Shown: positions 33,189 to 43,670, counted from the first letter of the stretch. The stretch: 64,000 nt of DNA from Paenibacillus xylanexedens (GCF_017874615.1 NZ_JAGIKV010000002.1:248001-312000), one strand, 5' to 3'. The notes: generated from the letters alone by a model not told the origin. Program-made: numbers and translations.

Positions 33189-35087
33189 TTAAGACTCATG
33201 ATCCCCATTGTACACGACGGGAAGAATGTTCGGAACGGTTGGTGTTGTCATCCCCTCACCCAGATAATAATCAGTGAACAAGGATTGCATATATCCTTTC
33301 ACCGCCAGTCCATTGCGGTAGGCCGGGTTATGCGGCAACGTGTAGATGCGGACATCGGATGGTATCGTTGTTGTATACAGACGCAATGCTGTGAAATCAT
33401 TCGTTTCATAGAGAATTTCTTCTCTCCAATCCCCCAGCAGATCGCCATAGAGTACAGGGGCGTTTCTGGAATTCACGCGAACATCATCGGCTGTAAACAG
33501 ACGTGTTGTTGTGTTCTGCTCCCAATCCCACTTTTCCACAAAATTCTTATCCAACAGCTCGCCGAGTACATCACCATCCCACCAGATTCTGAAATTGGTC
33601 GAGGGCTGAACTGAGCTGATCACTTCACCGTCCACATTGTAGATATTGCCTGAACTGGACCACATCTCAAGCCCATTGTGCGTTGGGTCAATATCCGCCA
33701 GTGTTCCCCGTGCGACGTCCTGCGGGATTTCCCCTGTACGAATGATCTCGCCCGTCGCCGCATCGGCATAAAACCAAGGGAATTGATTGACGTTTCCGTT
33801 CTCCGCCTGCTGAATCCCGAATTGCTCCATCCCCGGTCGATCCGGATCAATGTCTGTAATGTGGAAACGATCGCCATGGACTACACCCGGCAGACTGTAT
33901 AAGGTCTCTCCGTTATCATCCAGTGCCCAGCCTCCGAATGACACCTCATCCTTCCCATCCCCGTCAAGATCGAGTATACGAATCTGGTGGAAAAACTCGC
34001 CGTCTGCTCCAGCATGTCTCCAACGCTCGGTCAGGGCAACGCCTGCATAATCATAGGCTGACGTCACATATTGAAAGTTGCGGCTGAGCGCACGATTCTT
34101 GAGCGCCGTAATCAGGCTTGGATGTTCACCATCCAGATAAGCAATGCCAAAGTGCCCACTGAGCGGCCCATCGGCTGCATAATCATTGCTTATCGTTGTG
34201 CGTGCCGCTTCTGTTCCGGTCCATCCATTCACGACGGACACATACTGTGCACGCTCCGTTGTGGCAGGAACGACCTGACCATCTGCAAACGTTACCCCTT
34301 CAAAGGTACGCAGCAGCACTTCAGCCTTCCCGTCACTGTCCAGATCAAACACTGTTATATTGTCGTTGTCCCGCCATCCCCCAAGTCCAGCCACTCCAAA
34401 TTCACTGACAGAAGCAGGCGGCGCATTATATGTATCTATCGTTGTGACACTGTATGGGCCCAGATCAATCCGCCACAGGAAACCTTCGGTCAGACTGTAG
34501 GCTTCCACATATTTATTGCCACCGTTCACCGGAATGCGAGTGACCACGTATTCATATTCCCCATCACCGTCCAGATCCCCAGGCCAGCCATGCTGCACAA
34601 AATAATCCGACGGATTGGATGTTATATTTTGCAACGGAATACTGAAATAATTACGGATCTCGGGATTGGCTGCCAATACGACCTCGGCACTCGCATCCTG
34701 CAACTCACCGTGCACATAAGACTTCACGATATACGTATGGCTCTGGGTTACATCTACATTTATGTCCGTATAATTGGTTCCCTGTGTCAAAGGCTGGTCA
34801 TTCAGCTTAACCTCTTCTGTACCTGTCCGACGATAGATATCAAATGTAACCTGCTGCGGTTCGGTCCCAAGCAGACGCCAGCTCAGATATACCTTGTTCT
34901 CTCCCAGATATACGGCAGTAAGACCTCGTCCCAGATTTTCAACCAGACGAGGTGCAGACCCTTCTGCGGCATCTGCCTGAAGTACTCCCCCTCCCGGTGA
35001 TGCAATGCCTGTCCATCCAATAACTCCACTTAAAAGCAATGAGAATAGTACTTTCGTTCCTTTGGCCACAGTTGATTTGGTTTTCAT
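33189..35087 (-). CDS. rhamnogalacturonan lyase, PL11 family, secreted
   Basis: 632 residues. Signal peptide of about 41 residues (KKT-type N-terminus, hydrophobic core, cut after LQADA). The mature enzyme starts PRLVENLGRGLTAVYLGENK and continues with an eight-bladed propeller-type fold typical of YesW/YesX. Calcium-binding loops occur as DLDGDG, DLDSDG and DLDGDGKDE. Cleaves rhamnogalacturonan I backbones by beta-elimination outside the cell. No separate carbohydrate-binding module. It stands between sulfatase and FGE genes. Confidence 0.93.
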   Translation of the reverse strand: MKTKSTVAKGTKVLFSLLLSGVIGWTGIASPGGGVLQADAAEGSAPRLVENLGRGLTAVYLGENKVYLSWRLLGTEPQQVTFDIYRRTGTEEVKLNDQPLTQGTNYTDINVDVTQSHTYIVKSYVHGELQDASAEVVLAANPEIRNYFSIPLQNITSNPSDYFVQHGWPGDLDGDGEYEYVVTRIPVNGGNKYVEAYSLTEGFLWRIDLGPYSVTTIDTYNAPPASVSEFGVAGLGGWRDNDNITVFDLDSDGKAEVLLRTFEGVTFADGQVVPATTERAQYVSVVNGWTGTEAARTTISNDYAADGPLSGHFGIAYLDGEHPSLITALKNRALSRNFQYVTSAYDYAGVALTERWRHAGADGEFFHQIRILDLDGDGKDEVSFGGWALDDNGETLYSLPGVVHGDRFHITDIDPDRPGMEQFGIQQAENGNVNQFPWFYADAATGEIIRTGEIPQDVARGTLADIDPTHNGLEMWSSSGNIYNVDGEVISSVQPSTNFRIWWDGDVLGELLDKNFVEKWDWEQNTTTRLFTADDVRVNSRNAPVLYGDLLGDWREEILYETNDFTALRLYTTTIPSDVRIYTLPHNPAYRNGLAVKGYMQSLFTDYYLGEGMTTPTVPNILPVVYNGDHES

Positions 35088-35234
35088 TTACAATTCCCCT
35101 CCATCGATGGTTTGTATATGCATAAAAAAAGCAAAGCCTGTTATCACTGTCCCTACGAGCCAATCTAATGAGATCGACTAATCTGGTTCAGCAATAACTA
35201 CTTTGCCTCCGGATACCCGGTCAACATGTTCTAT

Positions 35235-36752
35235 CTACCACTCTAACGGCTTGGTTCCTCCACGATCATAGAAAAAGGGGCCTTTCGCCCAACTGACAGC
35301 CAGATGCATCAGCAGTTCGGTCTTTAATTGCTCCCGAATTACAGCATGCTGCTCCTCATCATACAGGTTCGTCCACTCATAAGGGTCAACCGTCAGGTGA
35401 TACAATTCACCCTTCGTTTCATGCACTCTTGATGCAGACTCCGCGACAGAGCCTTCCAGGTACAGAATGAGCTTCCACTCCGCAGTCCGCCACATATAGG
35501 CTGGAGCGGAATGAGGTGCGGTTACCCCCTTCCCATGAAATTCACAGAACGTTCCGCGATGCCGGAGATCGCCCAGCAGATCGACACCAGGGAGCATCGG
35601 ATTCGCTTCAAGTCCAGCTGCACGTGTCAATGTCGGTACCAGATCCACCAATTCCGCAGGCCCCCGGTCAATCGTTCCCCGCTTCTGCTCCTGAATGTGG
35701 GTACCAGACAAGATGAGCGGCACCCTCACGCTGCTGTCATACAGATTATATTTGGTGAAGCGAAACTGTCGTTCCCCCAGCATCTCTCCATGATCCGAGA
35801 CAAATACAATCAGCGCGTGCTCCAGCCTCTTCTGGTTCTCCAACTTCTCCAAAACGAGTCCAAAATAATGATCGAGCCAGGAGCAATTCGCCCAGTATCT
35901 AAGCGTAGTCCTCCTTCGCTCCTCCAAACTGCGCTGGTCCCATACCTTCTTCTTGTCGAGGTACGACTGTCGACTATTCGAATTCAGTTCATCGGAAGCT
36001 GCCAGGTGAGTCTGCATCTCATCCTCCCACGGCGGTTGCGGGATATCCGGGATATCTTCCAGCCTATACAAGTCTTCGAATGCTTTCGGTACATTGAACC
36101 CGGCATGCGGCTTCAGGAAAGACAGATAAAAAAATAACGGTCGCTCCGGATCTACCCCTTCATCCAAAAATTGCAGCGCCTGCTCGGCTACCCAGCCATC
36201 CCGATGGTGATTCATCGGAATCTGACTCGTAAGCCCTGTATAACCATTGACATTTTCCTCACCGCCGCCAAAATCCTTCGTCTCCTGATGATAGGCTTCC
36301 AACGCTTCGGGATGGGAGTCACCCATCATTGTCGCTCCCTGTTCATAATGACCACTATGACGGGAAAGTCCGATGGATCTTACTTCGAACCCTCGCGTGG
36401 AAGGCTCATCTACGCCATCACTATGGTTCCAATGCGTTTTCCCAAATCCGGCTGTCTGATACCCTGCGCGGTGCATTAACTCCGGCAAAGGTTCAGAAGG
36501 AAGCTTATCTTCCTCGAACAAACCGCCATAATTCGTTCGGACCCCAAGCTGTGACGGATAATATCCCATCATCATGGAGCTTCGGCTTGGCGCACACATT
36601 GGCGATTGGCAGACCGCATCGTGGAAAGTGATTCCCTCGGCTGCAAGTTTATCGAGATTCGGTGTATGAATATGTTCATTGAACGTTCCAATACAGTCCC
36701 ATCGTTGCTGATCTGTCATGAGAAAAATAATATTTGGCTTGTCCTGTGACAC
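35235..36752 (-). CDS. sulfatase, Cys-type
   Basis: About 505 residues of the arylsulfatase/alkaline phosphatase fold. NIIFLMTDQQRWD gives the first metal-binding Asp, and CAPSRSSM (Cys about 53) is the CxPSR motif converted to formylglycine. FVSDHGEMLGE and GKTHWN complete the site. No signal peptide, so it probably acts in the cytoplasm on imported oligosaccharides. Start: GTG 36764 directly touches AAGGAG, so GTG 36752 is preferred although spacing is long. FGE is encoded two genes downstream. The glycan is not identified. Confidence 0.9.
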   Translation of the reverse strand: MSQDKPNIIFLMTDQQRWDCIGTFNEHIHTPNLDKLAAEGITFHDAVCQSPMCAPSRSSMMMGYYPSQLGVRTNYGGLFEEDKLPSEPLPELMHRAGYQTAGFGKTHWNHSDGVDEPSTRGFEVRSIGLSRHSGHYEQGATMMGDSHPEALEAYHQETKDFGGGEENVNGYTGLTSQIPMNHHRDGWVAEQALQFLDEGVDPERPLFFYLSFLKPHAGFNVPKAFEDLYRLEDIPDIPQPPWEDEMQTHLAASDELNSNSRQSYLDKKKVWDQRSLEERRRTTLRYWANCSWLDHYFGLVLEKLENQKRLEHALIVFVSDHGEMLGERQFRFTKYNLYDSSVRVPLILSGTHIQEQKRGTIDRGPAELVDLVPTLTRAAGLEANPMLPGVDLLGDLRHRGTFCEFHGKGVTAPHSAPAYMWRTAEWKLILYLEGSVAESASRVHETKGELYHLTVDPYEWTNLYDEEQHAVIREQLKTELLMHLAVSWAKGPFFYDRGGTKPLEW

Positions 36753-36794
36753 GTCACATCTCACTCTCCTTTGGGTTGAAAACTAAGGCGTGAT

Positions 36795-39149
36795 TTAAAC
36801 GGAGCGGTTACCCCGATTGTGCCCGGTATGCTTGTGAATGTCTTCCCGGTAACGACTTGGCGTCGTTCCCTCACTTTTCTTGAACAAACGATTGAAGTAA
36901 CTGGGCTGATAGCCCACCTGCTCCGCAATTTCACTGATCTTGACGTCTGTTGATTCAAGCAGCTCTTTGGCCCGATGGAGCCTCACCTCAGTCAAATAGT
37001 CCACAAAATTTTGCCCGAATGACTGCTTGAATGCCCGGCTTAATGTGTAAGAATGAATCCCGTGAAGATCTGCCAATTCATCCAGCGATAATGCTTCTGC
37101 ATACTGCTGCTGCGCATGTTCCTTCATCTGATGAACCGCCATCTGTATCTGTTTCTCTTCCTTGCCTGTGAATTCCTCTACACATACGTGCACAATCCGT
37201 TCCCTGAACCACAGGAACAGTTCATCCAGATCATGCAGTTGCAGCACCTCTTCATACATCCCTACCCCAAACAGTTCGACCGGATCTTCCCCTAATTGCA
37301 AAAGGGTATGTTGTATGCGTGCCAGCAGTTGGAATAAAGCCTGACGTACATGCTTCTCAGGTGCTTCAGATCGGGCATACGTGCCAATAAATATGCTGAA
37401 CTGTTCCAGGGCAGAGTCCTGTTTACCACTACGTAATGCCGAGATGATGGCCTGCTCCAGCTCAAGCGGATATACTCCATGTTCATTCACATCCTGCTCT
37501 GCCTCCTCATTCATATCAATGATGGTCACATTGGGAGAGAACTGTCTTTTCCTCAACACAGCCCTCGATTCTCTGACCAGCTGAGGGATATGGGAGGCAT
37601 CTGATGTGAGTTTACTGATCGAGACTGTCATACGAACGTTCCATTCCGAATGCACGGCTTCCAGCCAATGCTGGGCCATCCGAGATAATTCTTCTCTGAA
37701 TTCAGGCGTCTCTGGCTGGATCTCTGGAGGGACAGCGAGCAACAGCGCAATGGACATATCATGGTAATTGATCGTTTCGGCCCGGTAAGGAAGTTCCTCC
37801 AACTGCCTGTTCAGAATGTCGGTTGCGGCAAAACTGATCCACTCCTGAGATTCACTCCGATTTTGCTCCTTAGTCCCATATAGAAGAACTGCACTCGGAC
37901 GCATGTGAGCAAGCAGGATGATAAACCACTCATCCCGAAGGACCCAGCCCAGCTGTGCCAGACGTTGCTTCCATTCATGGTCGGATGACAGTAACAGATG
38001 ACCCAGCGTGAGCTGAATCAACAAGCTCTCCCGGGCGAGTGGAAGTTGCTCTTCCAACCGTTGCTGCAACGATTCTCTCTCCAGATTAACGCCAATCCAA
38101 CGCTGTTCAATATGCTTGATTTCATCCAGTTGTACAGACCCATTTGGGCGGACAGAAGCTGTGGTAAATATTCGCAGTAATTTCGTAAACGGTTTATAGA
38201 GCTGGAGCGAACCGACCCACGACAGGATCAGAGCCAGCAAGAGTCCAGATCCGTTGATGAGAAGAACGATTCGGGGTACAGACACAATCGGAGCTACAAT
38301 TTCATTGAGGGGAACCGCAGACACATAAGTCCAATCGGTACCCAATCTGCGGAAGGTGCCCGATTGAACCGAGTAGGTCAGTCCTTCATATTCCATTAGA
38401 AATGAAGACAGATTCCCTTCCAGGTTCAACAGATGTTCACGGACAGTATGCTGTAATCCACCAAGCGCCTGGTCTTGTGGAAGCATGGGCTTGCCCTGCT
38501 CATCCAGCAGGAATGTCGTCCCGCCATTATACGGAGACAAGGTCTGTAACATGTTACCCAGTTGCTTGTTATCCAGCGTAATCGTTAGTGCCCCCAGTGC
38601 ATCGTCGCTTCCACCCGGAAGTCGATTCACCATCATCATGGATGTACCCTCCATGGAGCGTGACCAATATGTGGCCTGGGGCTGGTGAGTCAACCGTTCA
38701 TACTTCTCGATCTCCCCAGCGTCTTTGATAAAATCATACCGTTCAGAATCCATCTTCACGGCCCGGGGTTCCCCCAGATACAATTGAACTTTGCCGATCA
38801 ATGTATTGGAATTCTGAATCATCAGCAGCAATCGGTACAGTTCATGCACCTGTTTATACTTGAATACAAAATCGAGCTCTTTCAGACGGTTATCGAAAAC
38901 CGGATCGAATGCCCACTGCGAGAAGGTCAATTCAAGCGCATCCAATTGATCGCCAACCCACACGGTACGTTGTTCAAACTGATGCAGATGGGTTTGCTGC
39001 AAAATCTTTTCCATTTTGACGGTGACCCAGCCATACAGCAGCACCCCTGTAATGACTCCCGGAATGCAGGCGATAAACAGAATCATCATCAGGCTACGCC
39101 TGAAATAACGCCCTTTGGGTAATGGGTCTGCTGTGCGCTTGAATATCAT
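36795..39149 (-). CDS. membrane-bound AraC family regulator (YesS-like)
   Basis: 784 residues. Membrane segment at about 20-42, an extracytoplasmic Cache-like sensing region, a second membrane segment at about 296-318, a cytoplasmic middle part, and a C-terminal AraC domain (LADLHGIHSYTLSRAFKQSFG and AEQVGYQPSYFNRLFKKSEG). This layout is that of YesS-type one-component sensors found beside carbohydrate importers. Probably activates the neighbouring importer and lyase genes. It lies between the permeases and sulfatase genes on the same strand. Confidence 0.9.
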   Translation of the reverse strand: MIFKRTADPLPKGRYFRRSLMMILFIACIPGVITGVLLYGWVTVKMEKILQQTHLHQFEQRTVWVGDQLDALELTFSQWAFDPVFDNRLKELDFVFKYKQVHELYRLLLMIQNSNTLIGKVQLYLGEPRAVKMDSERYDFIKDAGEIEKYERLTHQPQATYWSRSMEGTSMMMVNRLPGGSDDALGALTITLDNKQLGNMLQTLSPYNGGTTFLLDEQGKPMLPQDQALGGLQHTVREHLLNLEGNLSSFLMEYEGLTYSVQSGTFRRLGTDWTYVSAVPLNEIVAPIVSVPRIVLLINGSGLLLALILSWVGSLQLYKPFTKLLRIFTTASVRPNGSVQLDEIKHIEQRWIGVNLERESLQQRLEEQLPLARESLLIQLTLGHLLLSSDHEWKQRLAQLGWVLRDEWFIILLAHMRPSAVLLYGTKEQNRSESQEWISFAATDILNRQLEELPYRAETINYHDMSIALLLAVPPEIQPETPEFREELSRMAQHWLEAVHSEWNVRMTVSISKLTSDASHIPQLVRESRAVLRKRQFSPNVTIIDMNEEAEQDVNEHGVYPLELEQAIISALRSGKQDSALEQFSIFIGTYARSEAPEKHVRQALFQLLARIQHTLLQLGEDPVELFGVGMYEEVLQLHDLDELFLWFRERIVHVCVEEFTGKEEKQIQMAVHQMKEHAQQQYAEALSLDELADLHGIHSYTLSRAFKQSFGQNFVDYLTEVRLHRAKELLESTDVKISEIAEQVGYQPSYFNRLFKKSEGTTPSRYREDIHKHTGHNRGNRSV

Positions 39150-39192
39150 CTGTATGGACCTCCTTCCCGGGAATACCCGCCTGAATGCAGAT

Positions 39193-40065
39193 TCATCCTT
39201 TGACCGAGCCGATCAGTGCTCCTTTGGCAAAATGCTTTTGTATAAACGGATACACCACCAGTACTGGCAATATGGCTACAACGATCGCGGCCATCTTCAA
39301 CATTTCTGTCGGCGGTGTCTCCACCTGCTGTCCAGGCGCAACCAGATCGATATTGGATGCGTTCAGCAACATGTTTTGCAGTAATACTTGGATGGGCCAT
39401 TTGGCAGAATCATTCAGGTATAACAGTGCCGCGAAGAATTGATTCCAGTACCCTACGGCAAAAAACAATCCAAAGGCAGCAAGCGCAGGCATCGATAAGG
39501 GCAACACAATCGTGTACCAGGTTCGGATAGCACTACAGCCATCAATGGACGCTGCTTCGCTGATCTCTGCGGGCAGGCTGTCGAAGAAATTTTTCATCAG
39601 CAACACCGTCCAGCCATTGGCAAGCGCAGGTAGGATCAGTGCCCAGATATTATTGATCAGCCCCAGTTCCCGCACCAGCAGGTAATTTGGAATGATGCCC
39701 GGGCTAAACAAGATGGTTAGTACAATCAGGAACATCAGTATTTTTCTGAATTGGAATCGCTTCTGGGACAGCGCATAAGCCAGAGAGGATGATACAGCCA
39801 GGCTGCACACCGTACCGACGGTTGCCAGAAATGCACTGTTCCCAAGCGAGCGTGCAAAGGCAGGCGTGGATAACAAATACGTATAGGCTTCAACAGACCA
39901 GCGTTCCGGGAAGAGTACGATTTTCTTTTGCAAATATTCTCCGGGGTCCGTGAATGAAACGACGAAAACATAATATAGCGGGAAAAACATAACCACAGCC
40001 AATAGTCCAAGCGTAACCACATTCAGGGACTGTCCAATCCGCTCACTCCATTTCATGCGATGCAT
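39193..40065 (-). CDS. ABC carbohydrate permease, LplC/YtcP type
   Basis: 290 residues, six membrane segments, EAASIDGCSAIRTW is the EAA loop that docks the ATPase. Pairs with the permease upstream to import oligosaccharides. The frame opens at 40083, but AGGAGG is 6 nt before ATG 40065. No ATPase gene is near. Confidence 0.92.
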   Translation of the reverse strand: MHRMKWSERIGQSLNVVTLGLLAVVMFFPLYYVFVVSFTDPGEYLQKKIVLFPERWSVEAYTYLLSTPAFARSLGNSAFLATVGTVCSLAVSSSLAYALSQKRFQFRKILMFLIVLTILFSPGIIPNYLLVRELGLINNIWALILPALANGWTVLLMKNFFDSLPAEISEAASIDGCSAIRTWYTIVLPLSMPALAAFGLFFAVGYWNQFFAALLYLNDSAKWPIQVLLQNMLLNASNIDLVAPGQQVETPPTEMLKMAAIVVAILPVLVVYPFIQKHFAKGALIGSVKG

Positions 40066-40125
40066 TCGAAACCTCCTCTCCATTGATTAATGGCTGGCCC
40101 GGGTATGGGTAGGTACCGTAATGAA

Positions 40126-41094
40126 CTAGTAGACGCCTTCCTGACCCATGCGCTTAACCACACGATTTGCGACAACGACCAGCACCAGGCCAATCACGGA
40201 TTTGAACAGCCCAACCGCTGTACTGTAGCTGAAGTCGCCCTGCTCGATCCCTGTACGGTATACATAGGTGTCGAACACTTCGGCCACTTCAGATACAGCG
40301 CCATTGTACATGAGGAAGATTTGCTCAAACCCCACCTCCATAATGTCTCCCAATCTTAAAATCAAAAGCACGATGATGACACTGCGGATGGCAGGTAGCG
40401 TAATGTGCCAGATCTGGCGCAATCGTCCCGCTCCATCCATTCGTGCCGCCTCATACAGCTGAGTATCCACACTCGCCATGGCAGCCAGGAACACAATCGT
40501 GCCCCAACCAGCTTCCTTCCACATCGCTTGCAAGGTGACCATGATCCAGAAGCTGTCCGGGTTCGTCAATATATCCACGCGGGGCCATCCCCATAAAGCG
40601 AATAACTCATTAATCAATCCCGTTCCTTTGGCGAACAACAGCAGCGTTAACCCTGCAATGATTACCCAGGAGAGGAAATGCGGCATGTAGATAATCGTTT
40701 GAATCAGTCTCTTATACGCCACACTTCGCAGTTCATTGAGTCCCAGGGAGATCAGGATCGGAAAAGGAAAGAACAATATCAGATTGAGCAGGCTGATCGC
40801 CAGCGTATTTCGGAACAACAAGGCAAAGTCCGGATTATCAAATAGTGCTGTAAAGTGCTGCAAACCAACCCACTCACTGCCCTGAATCCCCCGAAAGGGC
40901 GAGTAATCCTGAAACGCAATGATAATGCCCCACATCGGGATGTATTTGAAAACGAGGAAGAACAATATGCCTGGCAGTGCAAGCACATATAACGACCGGT
41001 CACGCCGAAGTGCAGACAGCAAGTTTAACCCTTTCTTTTTGGTTGAAGTCTGCTTCCCCTTAACCGTACTCATTCGTTGCTCATGGGTGCTCAT
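40126..41094 (-). CDS. ABC carbohydrate permease, LplB/YteP type
   Basis: 322 residues, six predicted membrane segments, EAARMDGAGRLRQI as EAA loop. The first about 30 residues are hydrophilic. Forms the heterodimeric channel with the next permease. GGAG lies 11 nt before ATG 41094, and the binding-protein gene ends 24 nt upstream. Confidence 0.92.
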   Translation of the reverse strand: MSTHEQRMSTVKGKQTSTKKKGLNLLSALRRDRSLYVLALPGILFFLVFKYIPMWGIIIAFQDYSPFRGIQGSEWVGLQHFTALFDNPDFALLFRNTLAISLLNLILFFPFPILISLGLNELRSVAYKRLIQTIIYMPHFLSWVIIAGLTLLLFAKGTGLINELFALWGWPRVDILTNPDSFWIMVTLQAMWKEAGWGTIVFLAAMASVDTQLYEAARMDGAGRLRQIWHITLPAIRSVIIVLLILRLGDIMEVGFEQIFLMYNGAVSEVAEVFDTYVYRTGIEQGDFSYSTAVGLFKSVIGLVLVVVANRVVKRMGQEGVY

Positions 41095-41118
41095 GGTTTG
41101 CAGCTCCTTCCCTCAGAT

Positions 41119-42696
41119 TCACTGTCCATTTCTCTTCTTGTAGGCTTCGGTCATCTCATCACTCATGGCCTGGAAATTCGGATCATTCCGCAAGGTTTCC
41201 ACAAAGGCATCCCAAGCTTCAATTGGCTCCCGGCCCAGAATAATCTTTGCTTTCAGATCCTGGATTTTCTTGTTAAGTTCAGGCAGCACTTTCTGCCCGG
41301 TCTCCGATTGAAGGCCAGCGGCCAGATCCGCCACGCTCGTTTTGTCTCGCTCTGCCTCCACTTTTTTGAACAGTTCATTGGCCTGTGTCTCTTCATCCGT
41401 TTCACCCGTGGTATCCCAAGGCAGGTCAATGACGTTAACGATATGATTGAAATCCGACGCGTTATCCGCCGTCAATTTTTCACTACTTGCTACCTTTTTG
41501 CCATCGACCACTTCATAATGCGTACCTTCAATTCCGAACTGCTGAATTTCAAATACTTCCGGATTCATCCAGGTATCGACGAGTTGGAGAATTCGTTTCA
41601 TCTTCTCTTCCGGCACACTGGCAGGGATCGCCAGAATACCGTTGTATCCCGAACCTTTCGGATTATATCCATTCAGATTGGTCAAAGGATAGAAATCCGT
41701 ATATTTAAAAGAAGGATCGACCTTCTTCAGGTCATCGGCATAGATTTTGCGCATCGTACCTGTCTTGTCCACGATAATACCCGCCTGATTGCGCTTGAAC
41801 AGTTCCCTGGCCTGCGTCAGCTTGAGCGAAAGCAGATCTTCCGGCATCATGCCCCTGCTATAGGCTTTGGTTAGATATTGAAGGGATTCTTTCACCTCAG
41901 GTAACAGCTCCCTGTAGACCAGCTTCCCCTGAGACTCATCCCATTTCCAACTGCTATTGGTTCCGATAAAGGAATTCTCAATGGCACCGAGAACGGGGCC
42001 CAGATTACCTCCCCAACCGAGATCATCCGGACTGATATAAGCAGCAAGTGCGGTGGTATCTTTGGTTCCGTTACCATCAGGGTCCTGCTCCACAAAAACC
42101 TCCATCACGTTGAACAACTCATCCGTGGTCTCCGGCACCTGCAAATTCAATCGGTCAAGCCAATCCTTGCGGATGATGAAAAAAGAATCCCCGGTGACCG
42201 GGCGAGGCCGCGGGATACCATAATTGTTGCCGTCTGCTGCCTTGGTCGTATCCCAAGCTATATCGGGAATGCCTCCGCTGAGGTTCGAATAGTCCTTGAT
42301 ATAAGGGGTGATATCCCAAAAAGCACCTTGTTTGACCATCTTGGTGAAGGTACTTCCAAATGGATCATTAATCATGATCAGATCAGGTATATCCCCGGAA
42401 GCCAGGGTCAGATTGAGCTTGTCACCGTAGATATTGTTGGAGACCCACTGGATATTCATTTTGGAGTTAGTCGCTTCTTCAATGGCGCGTTTGATTACAT
42501 TATCATCAGCAGCGGGGACGGCACTCGGCGTGATGGTCATAATGCTGACTTCCAACGGATCGTCGGCATTGCCGCCGCTGCCACTTACCTGTCCTTCTTC
42601 TTTATTTCCGCATGCACTAAGCACCACGGACATGACCATGACAACCGATATGATCCAGGCCAGATTACGGGTGTTGCGTTTCCCCACTTTTTGCAT
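41119..42696 (-). CDS. extracellular solute-binding lipoprotein, LplA-like
   Basis: About 525 residues. Lipoprotein signal ends with VVLSAC (Cys about 29), then a Gly/Ser-rich linker and a type 1 periplasmic-binding fold (EEATNSKMNIQWV, SGDIPDLIMIND). Captures the oligosaccharide for the two permeases downstream. AAGGAGG touches the ATG at 42708, so ATG 42696 is preferred. The operon probably starts here. Confidence 0.9.
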   Translation of the reverse strand: MQKVGKRNTRNLAWIISVVMVMSVVLSACGNKEEGQVSGSGGNADDPLEVSIMTITPSAVPAADDNVIKRAIEEATNSKMNIQWVSNNIYGDKLNLTLASGDIPDLIMINDPFGSTFTKMVKQGAFWDITPYIKDYSNLSGGIPDIAWDTTKAADGNNYGIPRPRPVTGDSFFIIRKDWLDRLNLQVPETTDELFNVMEVFVEQDPDGNGTKDTTALAAYISPDDLGWGGNLGPVLGAIENSFIGTNSSWKWDESQGKLVYRELLPEVKESLQYLTKAYSRGMMPEDLLSLKLTQARELFKRNQAGIIVDKTGTMRKIYADDLKKVDPSFKYTDFYPLTNLNGYNPKGSGYNGILAIPASVPEEKMKRILQLVDTWMNPEVFEIQQFGIEGTHYEVVDGKKVASSEKLTADNASDFNHIVNVIDLPWDTTGETDEETQANELFKKVEAERDKTSVADLAAGLQSETGQKVLPELNKKIQDLKAKIILGREPIEAWDAFVETLRNDPNFQAMSDEMTEAYKKRNGQ

Positions 42697-42754
42697 AGGC
42701 TTTCCCATCCTCCTTAGTCTCTTAAACCTATAGTCTTAATCGGATTAACAATTA

Positions 42755-42808
42755 AAAAAGGGGCTTTGACAGGCTCTTGAAGAAGATTCTTCCTGACCGG
42801 TCAAAGCT
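42755..42808 (-). terminator. hairpin between the hypothetical gene and the binding-protein gene
   Basis: GCTTTGAC and GTCAAAGC form the base of a stem with an inner AGAAG/CTTCT-type stem; on the minus strand it is followed by CCCCTTTTTT. It lies after the 178-residue hypothetical gene and before the importer operon, and is probably the former's terminator. Confidence 0.65.
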
Positions 42809-42901
42809 TTCACTCACTATAACGAACACCCGTATTTCCTGCAATTGCACTTTTTTGCACCAGTTAGAAACGTTAGAAAATGCACCTTAAACCCCTTCGC
42901 T

Positions 42902-43438
42902 TCAACGATAAGGTCTGATAATGCGCTCGTCCCACACTTGTACTTCAATATATCGTTCCGGGCCTTGATTGCCTTGACAGTTCCATTCTTGAGGCCAACC
43001 ATAGGCCTGAATAATTTCCAGAATTTCGTCTTTGGTGTATATCTGCTTACGGTAAGGTTTATCATCCATATATCGCATTGTTGGAAAGAGGTCTCCATAC
43101 GTGAAGCTCACAACTTCGGCAGACAGATCTTCCCACGGAATGATCACTTGATCCGGTTCGGTATACCAGGATGACAGCCATTCACATGCACCAAGGGTCA
43201 TATAGTGGGGATATGGATTAGTGGGGGTTCCGCCTTTGCCTTTAAACTGCTCGTACGCTTTATGTTCAAGTGCTCTGCGGATGGTCATATAATCCGCTGA
43301 TCGCTGACTGGCAAAATTCCGCCCTTGATCACGGATTTGTTGGGTAACTGTTTCCGCTTCTTCATGAGACAGGCTGGAGAGATTTCGGAAAGGACCAAGA
43401 CTTTTTTCAAAATAATGATACGCGTTCAAATCCGCCAT
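42902..43438 (-). CDS. hypothetical protein
   Basis: 178 residues, soluble, rich in Tyr and Trp (WLSSWYTEPDQVIIPWEDL). The segment FTYGDLFPTMRYMDDKPYRKQIYT suggests a compact alpha/beta protein; I recognise no family. The open frame begins at 43456, but GGTGGAG sits 7 nt before ATG 43438. It is isolated by a hairpin downstream and divergent from the SunI-like gene. Confidence 0.65.
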   Translation of the reverse strand: MADLNAYHYFEKSLGPFRNLSSLSHEEAETVTQQIRDQGRNFASQRSADYMTIRRALEHKAYEQFKGKGGTPTNPYPHYMTLGACEWLSSWYTEPDQVIIPWEDLSAEVVSFTYGDLFPTMRYMDDKPYRKQIYTKDEILEIIQAYGWPQEWNCQGNQGPERYIEVQVWDERIIRPYR

Positions 43439-43670
43439 ACGAATCTCCACCTCCAACCAATCGCTCCGTATCCATATTCGTTAGTCATAGTGTACATCAT
43501 GCCAACATATATGGAAATATCTGTAGCAAATATTACCGGTGGATAAAGTTTCCCTTGGGCACTTCAATTACAACGGGGGAAATCCACTATTATTAAGGAA
43601 ATATTAACCAATAAGTGGTAGACTAATAAAAAGTATTTATCTTCAGAGGGCTTAAAAAGGAGGTTGTATT

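Noticed and set aside
33021..33614. 197-codon plus-strand ORF
   Set aside because: Antisense to FGE and lyase genes, no translation signal.
34071..35000. 309-codon plus-strand ORF
   Set aside because: Antisense to the PL11 lyase gene, no ribosome-binding site, Cys/His/Arg-rich composition typical of a shadow frame.
41077..41874. 265-codon plus-strand ORF
   Set aside because: Antisense to the LplA-like gene, without ribosome-binding site or recognisable domain.
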